A stretch of DNA of 59,548 nt, from NCBI RefSeq assembly GCF_000340965.1, contig NZ_ANAY01000037.1, positions 1-59,548 on the forward strand, read 5' to 3'. This document shows positions 43,306 to 52,472 of this stretch, piece after piece. A program made the position numbers and the translations under genes. Under the pieces are notes generated by a model. The model made no database searches and was not told the origin of the DNA. It saw only the letters and a list, made by a program, of their open reading frames with translations. The DNA is from Nocardiopsis kunsanensis DSM 44524. Lineage in GTDB: Bacteria; Actinomycetota; Actinomycetes; Streptosporangiales; Streptosporangiaceae. The stretch's first letter is position 1. Each line of letters begins with the position of its first letter.

Positions 43306-44274
43306 TCACGTGCCCGGCGCGTACATCACGTCGGTCTCCCACACGGAGAAGCCCAACGTCTCGTACAAGCGCACCGCCGCAGTGTTCTCGCCGTCGACGT
43401 ACAGGTGCACCCATGGCAGCCCGGATGCGCGCAGGTGGTGCAGGCCGGCGAGGGTGAGAGTGCGCCCCAGTCCTGTGCCCTGCCAGTCCGGGTCCACGCC
43501 CACGACGTAGACCTCACCGACCGGCTCGCCGTCGGTGAGCCCGGCTCCGTCGGAGTGGACCTTGGTCCAGTGGAAGGCCGCGACATCACCCTGACCGGTC
43601 ACGGCAAGGAAGAACCCGGCCGGGTCGAACCAGTCCTCCTCCTGGCGTTGGCGCAGGTCCTCCTGGGTGAGCCTGCCCTGCTCGGGGTGGTCGGCGAAGG
43701 CGCGTGCGTTCGTGCGGAGCCAGGCCTGCTCGTCGCGTCCCACCTCGAACGGGCGCACGGTGACCCGGTCGGCGATCTCCGGGCGCACCGTCGTCTCGGG
43801 CAACTCGGGAGCGGTCCGGGGGCCGCCGCGCTCGTCGGCGGACAGGTCACGCAGCGGCATGCGCAGTTTGTGGAGCTCACGGACGGTGCCCCATCCGGCG
43901 GATGCGGCGAGGGCGACGGCGCCGGGCAGGCGACCGTGTGCCCACACACGGACGCCGTTGGTGCCCGCGTCCTCGTGCAGGGAACGCAGGAGGGCCGCCC
44001 CGTGGCCCTTGCGGCGGTGTTCGGGTGCGACGACGAGTTCGCCGGAGTCGGGCTCGCCCCCGGCACGTTCGACGACGCCGACCCCCACGACCGCATCCCC
44101 ATCGGTCAGTACGTGGAAGCGCGCGCTTCCTGCGGGTGCGCCGTGGCGCACCCGCAGGAGCGGCTGTTCCGACAGCGCGGCGACGCCGTCGGTCTCCAGG
44201 GCCTCTTCGGCGAGATCGAGGACGCGGTCGGCGAGTTCCGGGGTCAGGGCGTCGGTGACGTTCACGGTGCTCAT
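43306..44274 (-). CDS. mshD: Mycothiol synthase (MshD)
   Basis: 322 residues, ATG at 44274. Two tandem GNAT domains; acetylates Cys-GlcN-Ins, the final step of mycothiol synthesis. Acetyl-CoA loops: VVAPEHRRKGHGAALLRSL in the N-terminal domain and VGVDPDWQGTGLGRTLTLAG in the active C-terminal domain, ending LYVDGENTAAVRLYETLGF. Located between pst genes and glnR, as in Streptomyces. Its presence marks a mycothiol-using actinobacterium. Confidence 0.93.
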   Translation of the reverse strand: MSTVNVTDALTPELADRVLDLAEEALETDGVAALSEQPLLRVRHGAPAGSARFHVLTDGDAVVGVGVVERAGGEPDSGELVVAPEHRRKGHGAALLRSLHEDAGTNGVRVWAHGRLPGAVALAASAGWGTVRELHKLRMPLRDLSADERGGPRTAPELPETTVRPEIADRVTVRPFEVGRDEQAWLRTNARAFADHPEQGRLTQEDLRQRQEEDWFDPAGFFLAVTGQGDVAAFHWTKVHSDGAGLTDGEPVGEVYVVGVDPDWQGTGLGRTLTLAGLHHLRASGLPWVHLYVDGENTAAVRLYETLGFSVWETDVMYAPGT

Positions 44275-44328
44275 GGCCCGAAGCCTACGACGCCGGACCA
44301 GTGAAAAGCGTGTCAGGCCGGGGCCGCG

Positions 44329-45390
44329 TCAGCCTTTGCGGCGCTTGCCCTGGTAGCCGCCCTCGAGGGCCGTGCGTACACGCCGGGACGGCATGATCGG
44401 GGTGGCCAGCAGGAGTGCGACCAGAAGGGCGCCCAGGAGCGCAGCCGGGGCCACACCGGCGCTCATCTGCTCCTGGTCGGAGGCGATCTCGGTGCCGTCC
44501 AGGTCGTCGTCCTTCTCGCCCTGGCCGGGGCTGACCATGGGGAGCTCGGCGAGGTCCTCTCCGTCGGGAGGGACGTCGGGCAGGTCGGCGTCGTCACGGG
44601 GGAGCGTGGGGACGTCCTCGTCGCTGGTGGGAGGGTCGCCGACGCCCCCGTTGCGCGGTGGTGCGGGGGCGGGACCGTCGGTCCGCGAGCCGTCGCCGGG
44701 GCCGGGGTCCGTGGTCTCGGGCGGGGGATCGCCGCCGTCGTCGTCCGTCGGAGTCCCGGAAGGCCCGTCCGTCGCGGTGGGGCCGGTGGTCGGCCGTTCG
44801 GTCTCGGAGGGGGTCCCCGTGGGTTCGTCGGTGGGCTCGGGGTCCTCGGTGGGCTCGTCCGTGGGGTCCTCGGTCGGGTCGGGCTCGTCCGTGGGGTCCT
44901 CGGTCGGGTCGGGCTCGTCCGTGGGCTCGAGCACCTGTACGGACCAGGTCACGTCGGTCGACCGGGACGCCCCGTCGGGGCAGTTGCCCTCCTCGTCGGC
45001 GAGCGCGTGTGCCAGTGTCGCGGTGACGGAGGTGCTCTCCCCGGGTGCACCGCTGAGGGATCCGGCCTCCACCGTCTCGCCGGGTTCCACCTGCCGCTGT
45101 CCGTGGTCCTCCACGGCGAAGGCGTCCGAGGAGGCGGACAGGCCGAACAGGCAGAGCGTGTCACCCGAGCGGTTGGCCACGGTCACCGGGTTGGGGCCCG
45201 CGTTCTCGCCCGGCTCGATGACGCTCGTCTGCGTCCCCAGGGTCACGACGGTCACCGAGGTCGCGTAGGCACCCGGGGCCGCCATCACGGCGATGAGCGT
45301 GGAGCCGACGAACGCGGCGCCGAACGCGTGCAAGCGGTTCGGCCGGCGGCGGACGACGAGGGGAGGGGGCGTCGTCGAAGCGGTGGGCAT
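44329..45390 (-). CDS. Exported, C-terminally membrane-anchored protein with Thr-Asp-Glu-Pro repeats
   Basis: 353 residues, ATG at 45390. Signal peptide (RRRPNRLHAFGAAFVGST...APGAYATS), then a folded domain of about 110 residues (residues 45-155) with a beta-sandwich-like pattern and a few Cys. A long disordered region follows, containing TDEPDPTEDPTDEPDPTEDP repeats and Pro/Gly/Thr-rich stretches. It ends with one membrane helix (VAPAALLGALLVALLLATPI) and a basic tail RRVRTALEGGYQGKRRKG. No LPXTG, so it is held by the helix. Function unknown; the location between mshD and glnR gives no strong clue. Confidence 0.75.
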   Translation of the reverse strand: MPTASTTPPPLVVRRRPNRLHAFGAAFVGSTLIAVMAAPGAYATSVTVVTLGTQTSVIEPGENAGPNPVTVANRSGDTLCLFGLSASSDAFAVEDHGQRQVEPGETVEAGSLSGAPGESTSVTATLAHALADEEGNCPDGASRSTDVTWSVQVLEPTDEPDPTEDPTDEPDPTEDPTDEPTEDPEPTDEPTGTPSETERPTTGPTATDGPSGTPTDDDGGDPPPETTDPGPGDGSRTDGPAPAPPRNGGVGDPPTSDEDVPTLPRDDADLPDVPPDGEDLAELPMVSPGQGEKDDDLDGTEIASDQEQMSAGVAPAALLGALLVALLLATPIMPSRRVRTALEGGYQGKRRKG

Positions 45391-45624
45391 GGTGGGTCCT
45401 CAACCTCCGTTGGCACGCCGGGACGGTCGGCCGCACCCGACCGCGAGGTTCCCGCCGCGCCTGAAGTTTCCCCGGCTTTCGGGTGCGTCCCAGATCTTAG
45501 GACCTGGTGGCGATGAGTACGAGGGGGTGTTCGAGCACGAACTGTGGAGCACCAGCGTACGCAGGGTGTCCGGAAATGCCGAAAGGACACGGCCGACGTC
45601 CGGGTGCGCGGGGCCGGGCCCCGG

Positions 45625-46404
45625 TCAACCGTGGCCGGGGTCGGCGGGCCGGGCCGCGGTGACCGGGTCCGCCACGTTCTCCTGCGGTGCGGGTTGTTGT
45701 GTCTGGGGCTTGGTGTTCGGTTCCGGGACGAAGCGGTAACCGACGTTGCGGACGGTCCCGATCAGTACCTCGTGTTCGGAACCGAGCTTGGCCCGCAGGC
45801 GCCGCACATGGACGTCGATCGTGCGGGTACCGCCGAAGTAGTCGTAGCCCCACACCTCCTGGAGCAACTGCTCGCGGGTGAAGACCCGGCCCGGGTGTTG
45901 GGCCAGGAACTTCAGCAGCTCGAACTCCTTGAAGGTCAGATCGAGGATGCGCCCCCGGAGGCGGGCGATGTAGGTGGCCTCGTCGATGACCAACTCGCCC
46001 CTGCGGATCTCGTCGGGGTCGTCGGCCGTGGACCCGGCGGAGCCGACAGCCAGCCGCAGCCGGGCCTCGATCTCGGCGGGGCCGGCGGTGGAGAGCACGA
46101 AGTCGTCGGCCTGCCAGTCGGGGGTCAGCGCGGCGAGACCGCCTTCGGTGAGGATCACCAGCAGTGGGCAGTCCAGACCGGTCGTGTCCAGGAGCCGACA
46201 GAAGTTGCGGGCGGTGGTCAGGTCCGTTCGTGCGTCGACGAGAATGGCGTCGACAGGGGCACCGGTCGAACCGGTGGCTCCCGAGGCCAGTAGGGCGCCG
46301 GCCTCGGCGGGTGCCACCCGCACCGAGTGCAGGAGGAGTCCGAGGGCGGGTAGAACGTGGTCGGACGGTTCGTTCGAGTTCGTCAGTAGCAGCAGATGGC
46401 TCAT
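45625..46404 (-). CDS. glnR: Nitrogen regulator GlnR (OmpR-type)
   Basis: 259 residues, ATG at 46404. Closely follows, from memory, actinobacterial Gln[21 protein letters not shown] start, a receiver-like domain that lacks a normal acidic pocket, and a C-terminal winged helix with [40 protein letters not shown] and VGYRFVPEP. An orphan regulator without a kinase; controls glutamine synthetase, ammonium uptake and other nitrogen genes. An extra Pro/Gln-rich tail of about 30 residues follows the DNA-binding domain. Confidence 0.93.
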   Translation of the reverse strand: MSHLLLLTNSNEPSDHVLPALGLLLHSVRVAPAEAGALLASGATGSTGAPVDAILVDARTDLTTARNFCRLLDTTGLDCPLLVILTEGGLAALTPDWQADDFVLSTAGPAEIEARLRLAVGSAGSTADDPDEIRRGELVIDEATYIARLRGRILDLTFKEFELLKFLAQHPGRVFTREQLLQEVWGYDYFGGTRTIDVHVRRLRAKLGSEHEVLIGTVRNVGYRFVPEPNTKPQTQQPAPQENVADPVTAARPADPGHG

Positions 46405-46514
46405 GCGTCTCTTCTCGTGAAGCCCGCTCCGAGCGGACGAACGAAGGCGCCGTTGCCCTCGGTGAAGAATTCTTCTATATGTCGCCTCCGAGTAACACCA
46501 AGGATAACCAACAC

Positions 46515-46772
46515 ATGGCGAAGTGCACTGTCAGGTACTGGGCCGCGGCCAAGGACGCGGCGGGAACGAGTGAGGAGGCGGTCGAGGCGAGCACTCTTCA
46601 GGAAGCTCTCGACGCGGTGCGCCGGCTCCGGGAGGAGGACCGTTTCCAGCGGGTTCTCGGGATCTCCTCGTTCCTGGTGGACGAGAAGCCGGTCGGAGCC
46701 CGTGCTCACGGTGATGTGTCCCTCACGGAGGGCAGTGTGATCGAGGTCCTGCCGCCCTTCGCCGGTGGGTAG
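46515..46772 (+). CDS. MoaD/ThiS-family small sulfur carrier
   Basis: 85 residues, ATG at 46515. Ubiquitin-like beta-grasp protein ending in the obligatory Gly-Gly (LPPFAGG), the site of thiocarboxylate formation. [17 protein letters not shown] and [14 protein letters not shown] fit MoaD better than ThiS. It would pass sulfur to molybdopterin or another acceptor. It is divergent to glnR and followed 44 bases later by a glutaredoxin-like gene. Confidence 0.85.
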   Translation: MAKCTVRYWAAAKDAAGTSEEAVEASTLQEALDAVRRLREEDRFQRVLGISSFLVDEKPVGARAHGDVSLTEGSVIEVLPPFAGG

Positions 46773-46815
46773 GAGCGTCGTGATGGTCCCGGAAGCAGGA
46801 GGAGGGCAAGGAGAC

Positions 46816-47082
46816 ATGGACGATACGGGGAACTGGGCGGATTCCGCCCGTGTGGTGGTACTCGGCAAGCCGGACTGCCATCTCTGTGCGCACGCATGGG
46901 AGGTCGTCGAGCGCGTCACCGACGAGCTCGGAGCCACTCGTGCCGAGGTGTCGCTGCACGATGTCTCCGAGTCCGAACGTGAGGACTACTGGGACAAGAT
47001 TCCGGTCACCTTCGTCGACGGTGAACGGCACGATTTCTGGCGTGTGGACGAAGGAAGGCTCCGTTCTGTCCTCAATTCGTGA
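46816..47082 (+). CDS. Glutaredoxin-like (DUF836) protein
   Basis: 88 residues from the ATG at 46816 after AAGGAGAC. Thioredoxin fold with a CHLC active-site motif in VVVLGKPDCHLCAHAWEVVE, cis-Pro region KIPVTFVDGE and a short C-terminal helix. Such proteins often stand before rex or hem genes in actinomycetes; they probably act in thiol redox control. Spacing suggests co-transcription with the MoaD gene. Confidence 0.85.
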   Translation: MDDTGNWADSARVVVLGKPDCHLCAHAWEVVERVTDELGATRAEVSLHDVSESEREDYWDKIPVTFVDGERHDFWRVDEGRLRSVLNS

Positions 47083-47175
47083 GGAATGCGAACTTCTGTG
47101 GCTGCGTTTTTCCGCGATTCCCCGTGGTGTGGCTCGATGGGAAGTCGTGGAGCGAAGATCACACGGCCTCCCACT

Positions 47176-47193
47176 TTGTGCGTAGTTTCACAA
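47176..47193. promoter_or_regulatory. Rex operator (ROP) upstream of rex
   Basis: TTGTGCGTAGTTTCACAA matches the Rex consensus TTGTGAAnnnnTTCACAA at 12 of 14 specified positions. It lies 112 bases before the rex start, consistent with autoregulation of rex-hemACDB by the NADH/NAD ratio. Confidence 0.75.
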
Positions 47194-47304
47194 GCACGTA
47201 ACCTGGGTGCGCAGACCTGTCGGGGACCCCACCACGTCGGCTTCCGAGCGGAGCCGCACGGCCCGCACCCCCGCCCGCACCGACCGCCGCAGGAGTGCCA
47301 GACC

Positions 47305-48003
47305 GTGATCAGTCGCCCGCCTCGGCCCCGGGACAGGGGAATACCCGAGGCAACCGTCGCCCGGCTCCCGGTCTACCTGCGAGCGCTCCAGGCCTTGCAG
47401 GAGCGGAGGACGCTCACGATCTCCTCCGAGGCGCTGGCGGCCGCGGCCGGGGTCAACTCCGCCAAACTCCGCAAGGACCTCTCGCATCTCGGTTCCTACG
47501 GAACGCGCGGGGTCGGTTACGAGGTGGAGTACCTCGTGTACCAGATCTCCCGTGAGCTTGGTCTCACGCAGGACTGGTCCGTGGCGATCGTGGGAATCGG
47601 AAACCTCGGTCGAGCGCTGGCCAACTACGGGGGTTTCGGTACCCGGGGCTTTCGTATCGCGGCCCTCCTCGACGCCGACCCCACGATGGTGGGACAGAGC
47701 GTTGCGGGTCTGAAGGTGGGGCATATTGACAGGTTGGAGGAGGCCGTACGCGACAACGGTGTGTCCATCGGTGTGATCGCCACACCGGCCGGCTCGGCAC
47801 AGCACGTCGCCAACCGGTTCGTCGAGGTGGGGGTGGCCAGCATCCTCAACTTCGCGCCGGTCGTGCTCAATGTGCCGGAAGGTGTGGATGTGCGTAAGGT
47901 CGACTTGTCCATCGAACTCCAGATCCTGGCCTTCCACGCCCAGCGGCGGGCCGACGGGGACGGCCGCGAGCCGGCGGACCGGACGGGACTGGAACTGACC
48001 TGA
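47305..48003 (+). CDS. rex: Redox-sensing transcriptional repressor Rex
   Basis: 232 residues from the GTG at 47305 (VISRPPRPRDRGIPE), with AGGAG 10 bases upstream. N-terminal winged helix (PEATVARLPVYLRALQAL; LAAAAGVNSAKLRKDLSHLG) and NAD-binding Rossmann domain (VAIVGIGNLGRALANYGGF), the latter with the swapped C-terminal helix. It represses respiratory and haem genes until NADH rises. Heads the hemACDB run. Confidence 0.95.
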   Translation: MISRPPRPRDRGIPEATVARLPVYLRALQALQERRTLTISSEALAAAAGVNSAKLRKDLSHLGSYGTRGVGYEVEYLVYQISRELGLTQDWSVAIVGIGNLGRALANYGGFGTRGFRIAALLDADPTMVGQSVAGLKVGHIDRLEEAVRDNGVSIGVIATPAGSAQHVANRFVEVGVASILNFAPVVLNVPEGVDVRKVDLSIELQILAFHAQRRADGDGREPADRTGLELT

Positions 48004-48156
48004 GGATTCGGAACACGAGGAACTGGGGCGGCCGAACCGTGGGCGACCCCGGAAGCGACAGCGCGCAGAGTTCGAGGGGCTGTGCGCGGCTTCCTGTGAT
48101 CGTGGCCGAGTATGGGGAAGCACTGTGAGACATGGTGCCGACATGGGAGTACGCGG

Positions 48157-49698
48157 ATGAGTGTCCTGGCCGTGGGTTTGAGCCACCGGAGTTCGCCGGT
48201 CGAACTGCTCGAACGTGTCGCGTTGAACGGCGAGACGCGGACCGACGCAGTCACCGAGATGCTCGGATCCGACCTCATCGGCGAAGTCATGGTCGTGTCG
48301 ACCTGTAACCGTACCGAGATCTACGCCGATGTCGAGACCTACCACGGCGGGGTCGCCACCGTCACCGAGCTCCTGTCCTGGCACACCGGTGTCCCGCTCA
48401 GCGAGCTCTCCGAGCACCTGTACGTGCACTACGAGGACCGGGCCGTCGAGCACCTGTTCTCCGTCGCCTGCGGTCTCGACTCCATGGTCGTCGGAGAGGG
48501 CCAGATCCTCGGCCAGGTGCGCGACTCCCTCAAGGAGGGCCAGGAGAACGGTTCCGTGGGACGCGTACTCAACGACCTCGGCCAGCGCGCTCTGCGCGTG
48601 GGCAAGCGTGCCCACACCGAGACCCACCTGGACCACGCCGGGGCCGACATGGTCAGCTTCGGTCTCACCGTCGCCCTGCGTGACCTGGCTGCCTTCCCCG
48701 GCGCGAGCATCCCCGGAGGCGCGCCCGACAGCAGCGCCACCCCGCCCGCCGGTTGCCCGATGTCCGGAGCCGGCGAGGCCGAGACCTCCGCTGCCGCCGA
48801 CACCGCACCCCCAGCGAGCACCACCGGTGCCCTCAGCGCCACCGGTACCTCTCTGAGCACACCCGGCCCCCTGACCGGTATCCGCGTACTCGTCCTCGGT
48901 GCCGGATCCATGAGCGCTCTGGCGGCCAACACCGTCGCCCGACAGGGTGCGGCGAGCGTCACCGTCGCCAACCGCACCTTCGACCGGGCCGCTCGCCTGG
49001 CGGAGTGCCTCACCGAGGCCTACGAGAGCATGCACGCCGAGGCGGTCCCCTTCACCGACGCGGCCGACGTCCTCGCCGACGTCGACCTCGTCGTCTCCTG
49101 CACCGGTGCCCAGGGCCTGGTGCTGACCGCCGACCGGATCGCCGCCGCCACCGAGGGACGCACCCGGCCTCTCGTCCTGCTCGACCTGGCCCTGCCCCGC
49201 GACATCGACCCCGGCGCCCGGGGCATCGACGGGGTCGGCGTCGTCGACATCGGAGACCTGCGCCAGGCCTCCGCCCAGGGCACCGGCGATCAGACCCGTT
49301 CCGACTCCCTCACCCTGGCCCGCGGCATCGTCGACGAAGAGGTCATGGAGTTCCGCTCCGTGCGCCGCGCCAACGAGGTCGCGCCCACCGTCGTCGCTCT
49401 GCGCAGTCAGGGACACAGCGTGGTGCAGAACGAGCTCTCCCGTCTGATGGGACGCTTGCCCGACGACCTCGACGACCGGGCCCGGGAGGAGATCGGCCGT
49501 GCGATGCGCCGCGTGGCCGACAAGCTTCTGCACAGCCCCACTGTCCGCGTCAAGGAGCTCGCGGCCGACCCCGACGGGGAGGCCTACGAGAACGCTCTGC
49601 GGCGCCTGTTCGACCTCGACGACCCGCAACCGGCCCCGGCCGCCGGGCGAGCCGATCGCCTCGGCTCGCCGGTGTCGGCCGCACAGGAGAAGGCATGA
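48157..49698 (+). CDS. hemA: Glutamyl-tRNA reductase
   Basis: 513 residues from the ATG at 48157 (MSVLAVGLSHRSSPVE), GGGAG upstream. First committed step of C5 haem synthesis, reducing Glu-tRNA to glutamate-1-semialdehyde. Catalytic Cys50 in VVSTCNRTEIYA; NADPH fold GIRVLVLGAGSMSALAANTV; C-terminal dimer helices. An extra Ala/Ser/Pro/Thr-rich segment (about residues 181-237) separates the catalytic and NADPH domains and makes the protein longer than usual (about 420-450). Overlaps hemC by 4 bases. Confidence 0.95.
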   Translation: MSVLAVGLSHRSSPVELLERVALNGETRTDAVTEMLGSDLIGEVMVVSTCNRTEIYADVETYHGGVATVTELLSWHTGVPLSELSEHLYVHYEDRAVEHLFSVACGLDSMVVGEGQILGQVRDSLKEGQENGSVGRVLNDLGQRALRVGKRAHTETHLDHAGADMVSFGLTVALRDLAAFPGASIPGGAPDSSATPPAGCPMSGAGEAETSAAADTAPPASTTGALSATGTSLSTPGPLTGIRVLVLGAGSMSALAANTVARQGAASVTVANRTFDRAARLAECLTEAYESMHAEAVPFTDAADVLADVDLVVSCTGAQGLVLTADRIAAATEGRTRPLVLLDLALPRDIDPGARGIDGVGVVDIGDLRQASAQGTGDQTRSDSLTLARGIVDEEVMEFRSVRRANEVAPTVVALRSQGHSVVQNELSRLMGRLPDDLDDRAREEIGRAMRRVADKLLHSPTVRVKELAADPDGEAYENALRRLFDLDDPQPAPAAGRADRLGSPVSAAQEKA

Positions 49699-50651
49699 CC
49701 GGCACACCCGCCAAACTCGGTACTCGGCGCAGCACCATGGCCACGAGCCAGTCCCGGATGGTGGCTGATGCCATCACCGAACGCACGGGCCGGGAGGTCG
49801 AGCTCGCGCTCATCACGAGCTTCGGTGACGTCACCAAGGCGCACCTGACCCAGCTCGGCGGCACCGGTGTGTTCGTCAACGCGCTGCGCGACGAGCTGGA
49901 GTCCGGAGGCATCGACTTCGCCGTCCACTCCCTCAAGGACCTGCCCACCACCCAGGTGGAGGGCCTGGTGCTGGCAGCCATCCCCGAACGCGACGACCAC
50001 AGGGACGCCCTGTGCGCACGCGACGGGCTCAAGTTCGACGAGCTGCCCGCGGGATCCAAGATCGGTACCGGCTCGCCGCGCCGCGTCGCCCAGCTCCGCC
50101 TGGCCCGCCCGGACCTGGTCTTCGTGCCGATCCGGGGCAACGCCGAGACCCGGCTGGGCAAGGTCGACTCCGGTGAGCTGGACGCCGTGGTGCTCGCACA
50201 CGCCGGTCTCGGCCGTGTCGGACGCCAGGAGGCCGTCACCGACGTGTTCGAACCCGAGATCATGCTTCCGGCCCCGGGCCAGGGTGCCCTGGCGGTGGAG
50301 TGCCGCGACGAACGCCTCGCGGACGACCTCGGGTTCCTGAGCGCGGTCGACCACCCCGGAACCCGGCTCGCGACCGTGGCCGAGCGGACCGTCCTGGCCG
50401 AACTGGAGGCCGGGTGCGCAGCCCCCGTCGGCGCCTACGCCGAATACGGGAACGGGCAGTTGAGCCTGCGCGCCAACGTCGTCGCCACGGACGGCGGTGA
50501 GGCCGTCCGTCGCCAGGGCACCGTCGAGATCCCCTCACCCGAGGACACCGCTGCCGCCGCCGACCTCGGGCGCGACCTGGCTCGGCGGATGATCGCCGAG
50601 GGAGCCGACCGAATCGTGGCCGACGCCTTCGCCGAGAGGGACGAGGCCTGA
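49695..50651 (+). CDS. hemC: Hydroxymethylbilane synthase (porphobilinogen deaminase)
   Basis: 318 residues, ATG at 49695 within the hemA stop (ATGA). Polymerises four porphobilinogens. LGTRRSTMATSQSRMV start, FAVHSLKDLPT with the catalytic Asp region, IGTGSPRRVAQL and the dipyrromethane-cofactor Cys in LEAGCAAPVGAYAEY (about residue 242). hemD follows. Confidence 0.96.
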   Translation: MTGTPAKLGTRRSTMATSQSRMVADAITERTGREVELALITSFGDVTKAHLTQLGGTGVFVNALRDELESGGIDFAVHSLKDLPTTQVEGLVLAAIPERDDHRDALCARDGLKFDELPAGSKIGTGSPRRVAQLRLARPDLVFVPIRGNAETRLGKVDSGELDAVVLAHAGLGRVGRQEAVTDVFEPEIMLPAPGQGALAVECRDERLADDLGFLSAVDHPGTRLATVAERTVLAELEAGCAAPVGAYAEYGNGQLSLRANVVATDGGEAVRRQGTVEIPSPEDTAAAADLGRDLARRMIAEGADRIVADAFAERDEA

Positions 50652-50737
50652 GCATGAGCCGGCGGCCCCGCCCCGCCGTAGGTCCCCTCCCCGCGGTGAG
50701 CCCGGGCAGGGGGCGATCCAGACAGAGGAGCCAGTAC

Positions 50738-52423
50738 GTGAACGCGAACGCCAACCCCCAACCGGAGGAGCAGCGTGGCACCGCCCGGCCCGGGCAGGTC
50801 GCCCTCGTCGGTGCGGGCCCCGGTGATGCAGACCTGCTGACGTTGCGCGGCGCCGAACTGCTGCGTCGTGCCGACGTGGTCATCACGCTGCGTGAGCCCG
50901 GCAACGAGGAGCTCGCGGGCTTCCGTGCCGAGCTCCTCGAGCACTGCTCGCCCGATGTGTCCGTGGTCGAGGCCGACACCTGCGGAGACGACCTCAACGG
51001 GGTCGCGCTCTCCCACGCCCGCGAGGGCAAGCGGGTCGTGCGCCTGTACTCGGGGGACCCCTTCGTGGTGTGCCGGGGCGCTGAACTCGTGGCGGCCTGC
51101 CGCGAGACCGGGATCGAGGTGGAGGTGGCCCCCGGGCTGTCCCCCGTCACCGCCGGTCCCACCTTCGCCGGCGTCCCGCTCCTGTCCGGTGACGAGACCG
51201 AGGTCCGGGTGATCAACGCCCGCGGGTCCGGGACGGTCGACTGGGCCGACGCCGCCGCGAGTGAGACCACCCTGGTCGTCCTGGGGGCCGACGCACCCGT
51301 GGGCCAGGACCCCGAACACCAGGGCCCCGGCTTCGACGTGGTGTGCAAGTCCCTCGTGGCCGGCGGACGTCCCGGAAACACCCCGGTCTCCGTGGTCCGC
51401 GCCGGCGGCACCACCCGCCAGACCACCGTCACGTCCACGCTGTCGCGGCTCGTGGCCGAGCTCAAGCAGAAGGACGCCAAGAACCACCATCTCGTGGAGC
51501 CCGCGCTGATGATCGTGGGTCGTCCGGTCTCCCGCCAGGACGAACTGAACTGGTACGAGACCCTCCCGCTGTTCGGCTGGCGTGTACTGGTGCCCCGCAC
51601 CAAGGAGCAGGCCGCCTCTCTGTCGGAGCAGCTGCGCGAGCACGGCGCGGTACCCGAGGAGGTGCCCACCATCTCCGTGGAACCTCCGCGCACCCCGCAG
51701 CAGATGGAGCGGGCCGTACGCGGTCTGGTCACCGGGCGCTACCAGTGGGTGGCCTTCACCTCCACCAACGCAGTCAAGGCCATCCGCGAGCGCCTGGAGT
51801 CCTACGGACTCGACGCGCGTGCGTTCGCCGGGGTCAAGGTCGCGGTCGTGGGCGATGCCACCGCGGATGCCGTGCGCAAGTTCGGTATCGAGCCCGACCT
51901 CGCCCCGCCCGCAGGGCCCCTGCAGTCCGGTGCCGGGCTCGCGGAGGTGTGGCCGCCCTACGACGCGGAGATCGACCCCATCGAGCGGGTGCTGCTGCCG
52001 CGCGCCGACATCGCCACCGAGGCGCTGTCCTCGGGGCTGACCAACAAGGGTTGGGAAGTCGACGACGTCACCGCCTACCGCACCGTGCGTGCCGCGCCAC
52101 CGCCGCAGCCTGTCCGAGAGGCGATCAAGGGCGGTGGTTTCGACGCGGTGCTGTTCACGTCCTCCTCGACGGTGCGCAACCTCGTCGGGATCGCCGGCAA
52201 GCCGCACAACACGACGGCGATCGCGGTGATCGGGCAGGAGACCGAGAAGACGGCCCTGGAGTTCGGGCTCCGTGTCGACGTCGTCGCACCGAAACCTTCG
52301 GTCACGGCGTTGGCGGAGGCGCTCGCGGAGTACGGGATCACCAGACGCCGCGAGGCCGTCGAGGCGGGCAAGCCCGTGCTCAAGCCGAGCCAGAAGCGTC
52401 GTGGCCGGCGCCGCAAGCTCTGA
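50738..52423 (+). CDS. hemD: Uroporphyrinogen-III C-methyltransferase/synthase fusion (CobA-HemD)
   Basis: 561 residues from the GTG at 50738, chosen for the GAGGAG 7 bases upstream; an ATG at 50654 is possible but gives an Arg/Pro-rich leader. N-terminal tetrapyrrole methylase domain (about 15-265): VALVGAGPGDADLLTLRGAE, and VRLYSGDPFV, where the usual K-G-G-D-P is S-G-D-P. C-terminal HemD domain (about 285-540): VLVPRTKEQAASLSEQLREH, WVAFTSTNAVKAI, DAVLFTSSSTVRNLVG. One chain can cyclise hydroxymethylbilane and, if the first domain is active, methylate toward sirohaem and cobalamin. Confidence 0.93.
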   Translation: MNANANPQPEEQRGTARPGQVALVGAGPGDADLLTLRGAELLRRADVVITLREPGNEELAGFRAELLEHCSPDVSVVEADTCGDDLNGVALSHAREGKRVVRLYSGDPFVVCRGAELVAACRETGIEVEVAPGLSPVTAGPTFAGVPLLSGDETEVRVINARGSGTVDWADAAASETTLVVLGADAPVGQDPEHQGPGFDVVCKSLVAGGRPGNTPVSVVRAGGTTRQTTVTSTLSRLVAELKQKDAKNHHLVEPALMIVGRPVSRQDELNWYETLPLFGWRVLVPRTKEQAASLSEQLREHGAVPEEVPTISVEPPRTPQQMERAVRGLVTGRYQWVAFTSTNAVKAIRERLESYGLDARAFAGVKVAVVGDATADAVRKFGIEPDLAPPAGPLQSGAGLAEVWPPYDAEIDPIERVLLPRADIATEALSSGLTNKGWEVDDVTAYRTVRAAPPPQPVREAIKGGGFDAVLFTSSSTVRNLVGIAGKPHNTTAIAVIGQETEKTALEFGLRVDVVAPKPSVTALAEALAEYGITRRREAVEAGKPVLKPSQKRRGRRRKL

Positions 52424-52472
52424 TTCCGCCGACACGACCACCGAACCGAGACCACCGAACCGGGGGTTCCAC

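Noticed and set aside
47188..49707. Minus-strand open frame of 839 codons opposite rex and hemA
   Set aside because: Shadow; low-complexity Val/Gly/His composition and no recognisable domain.
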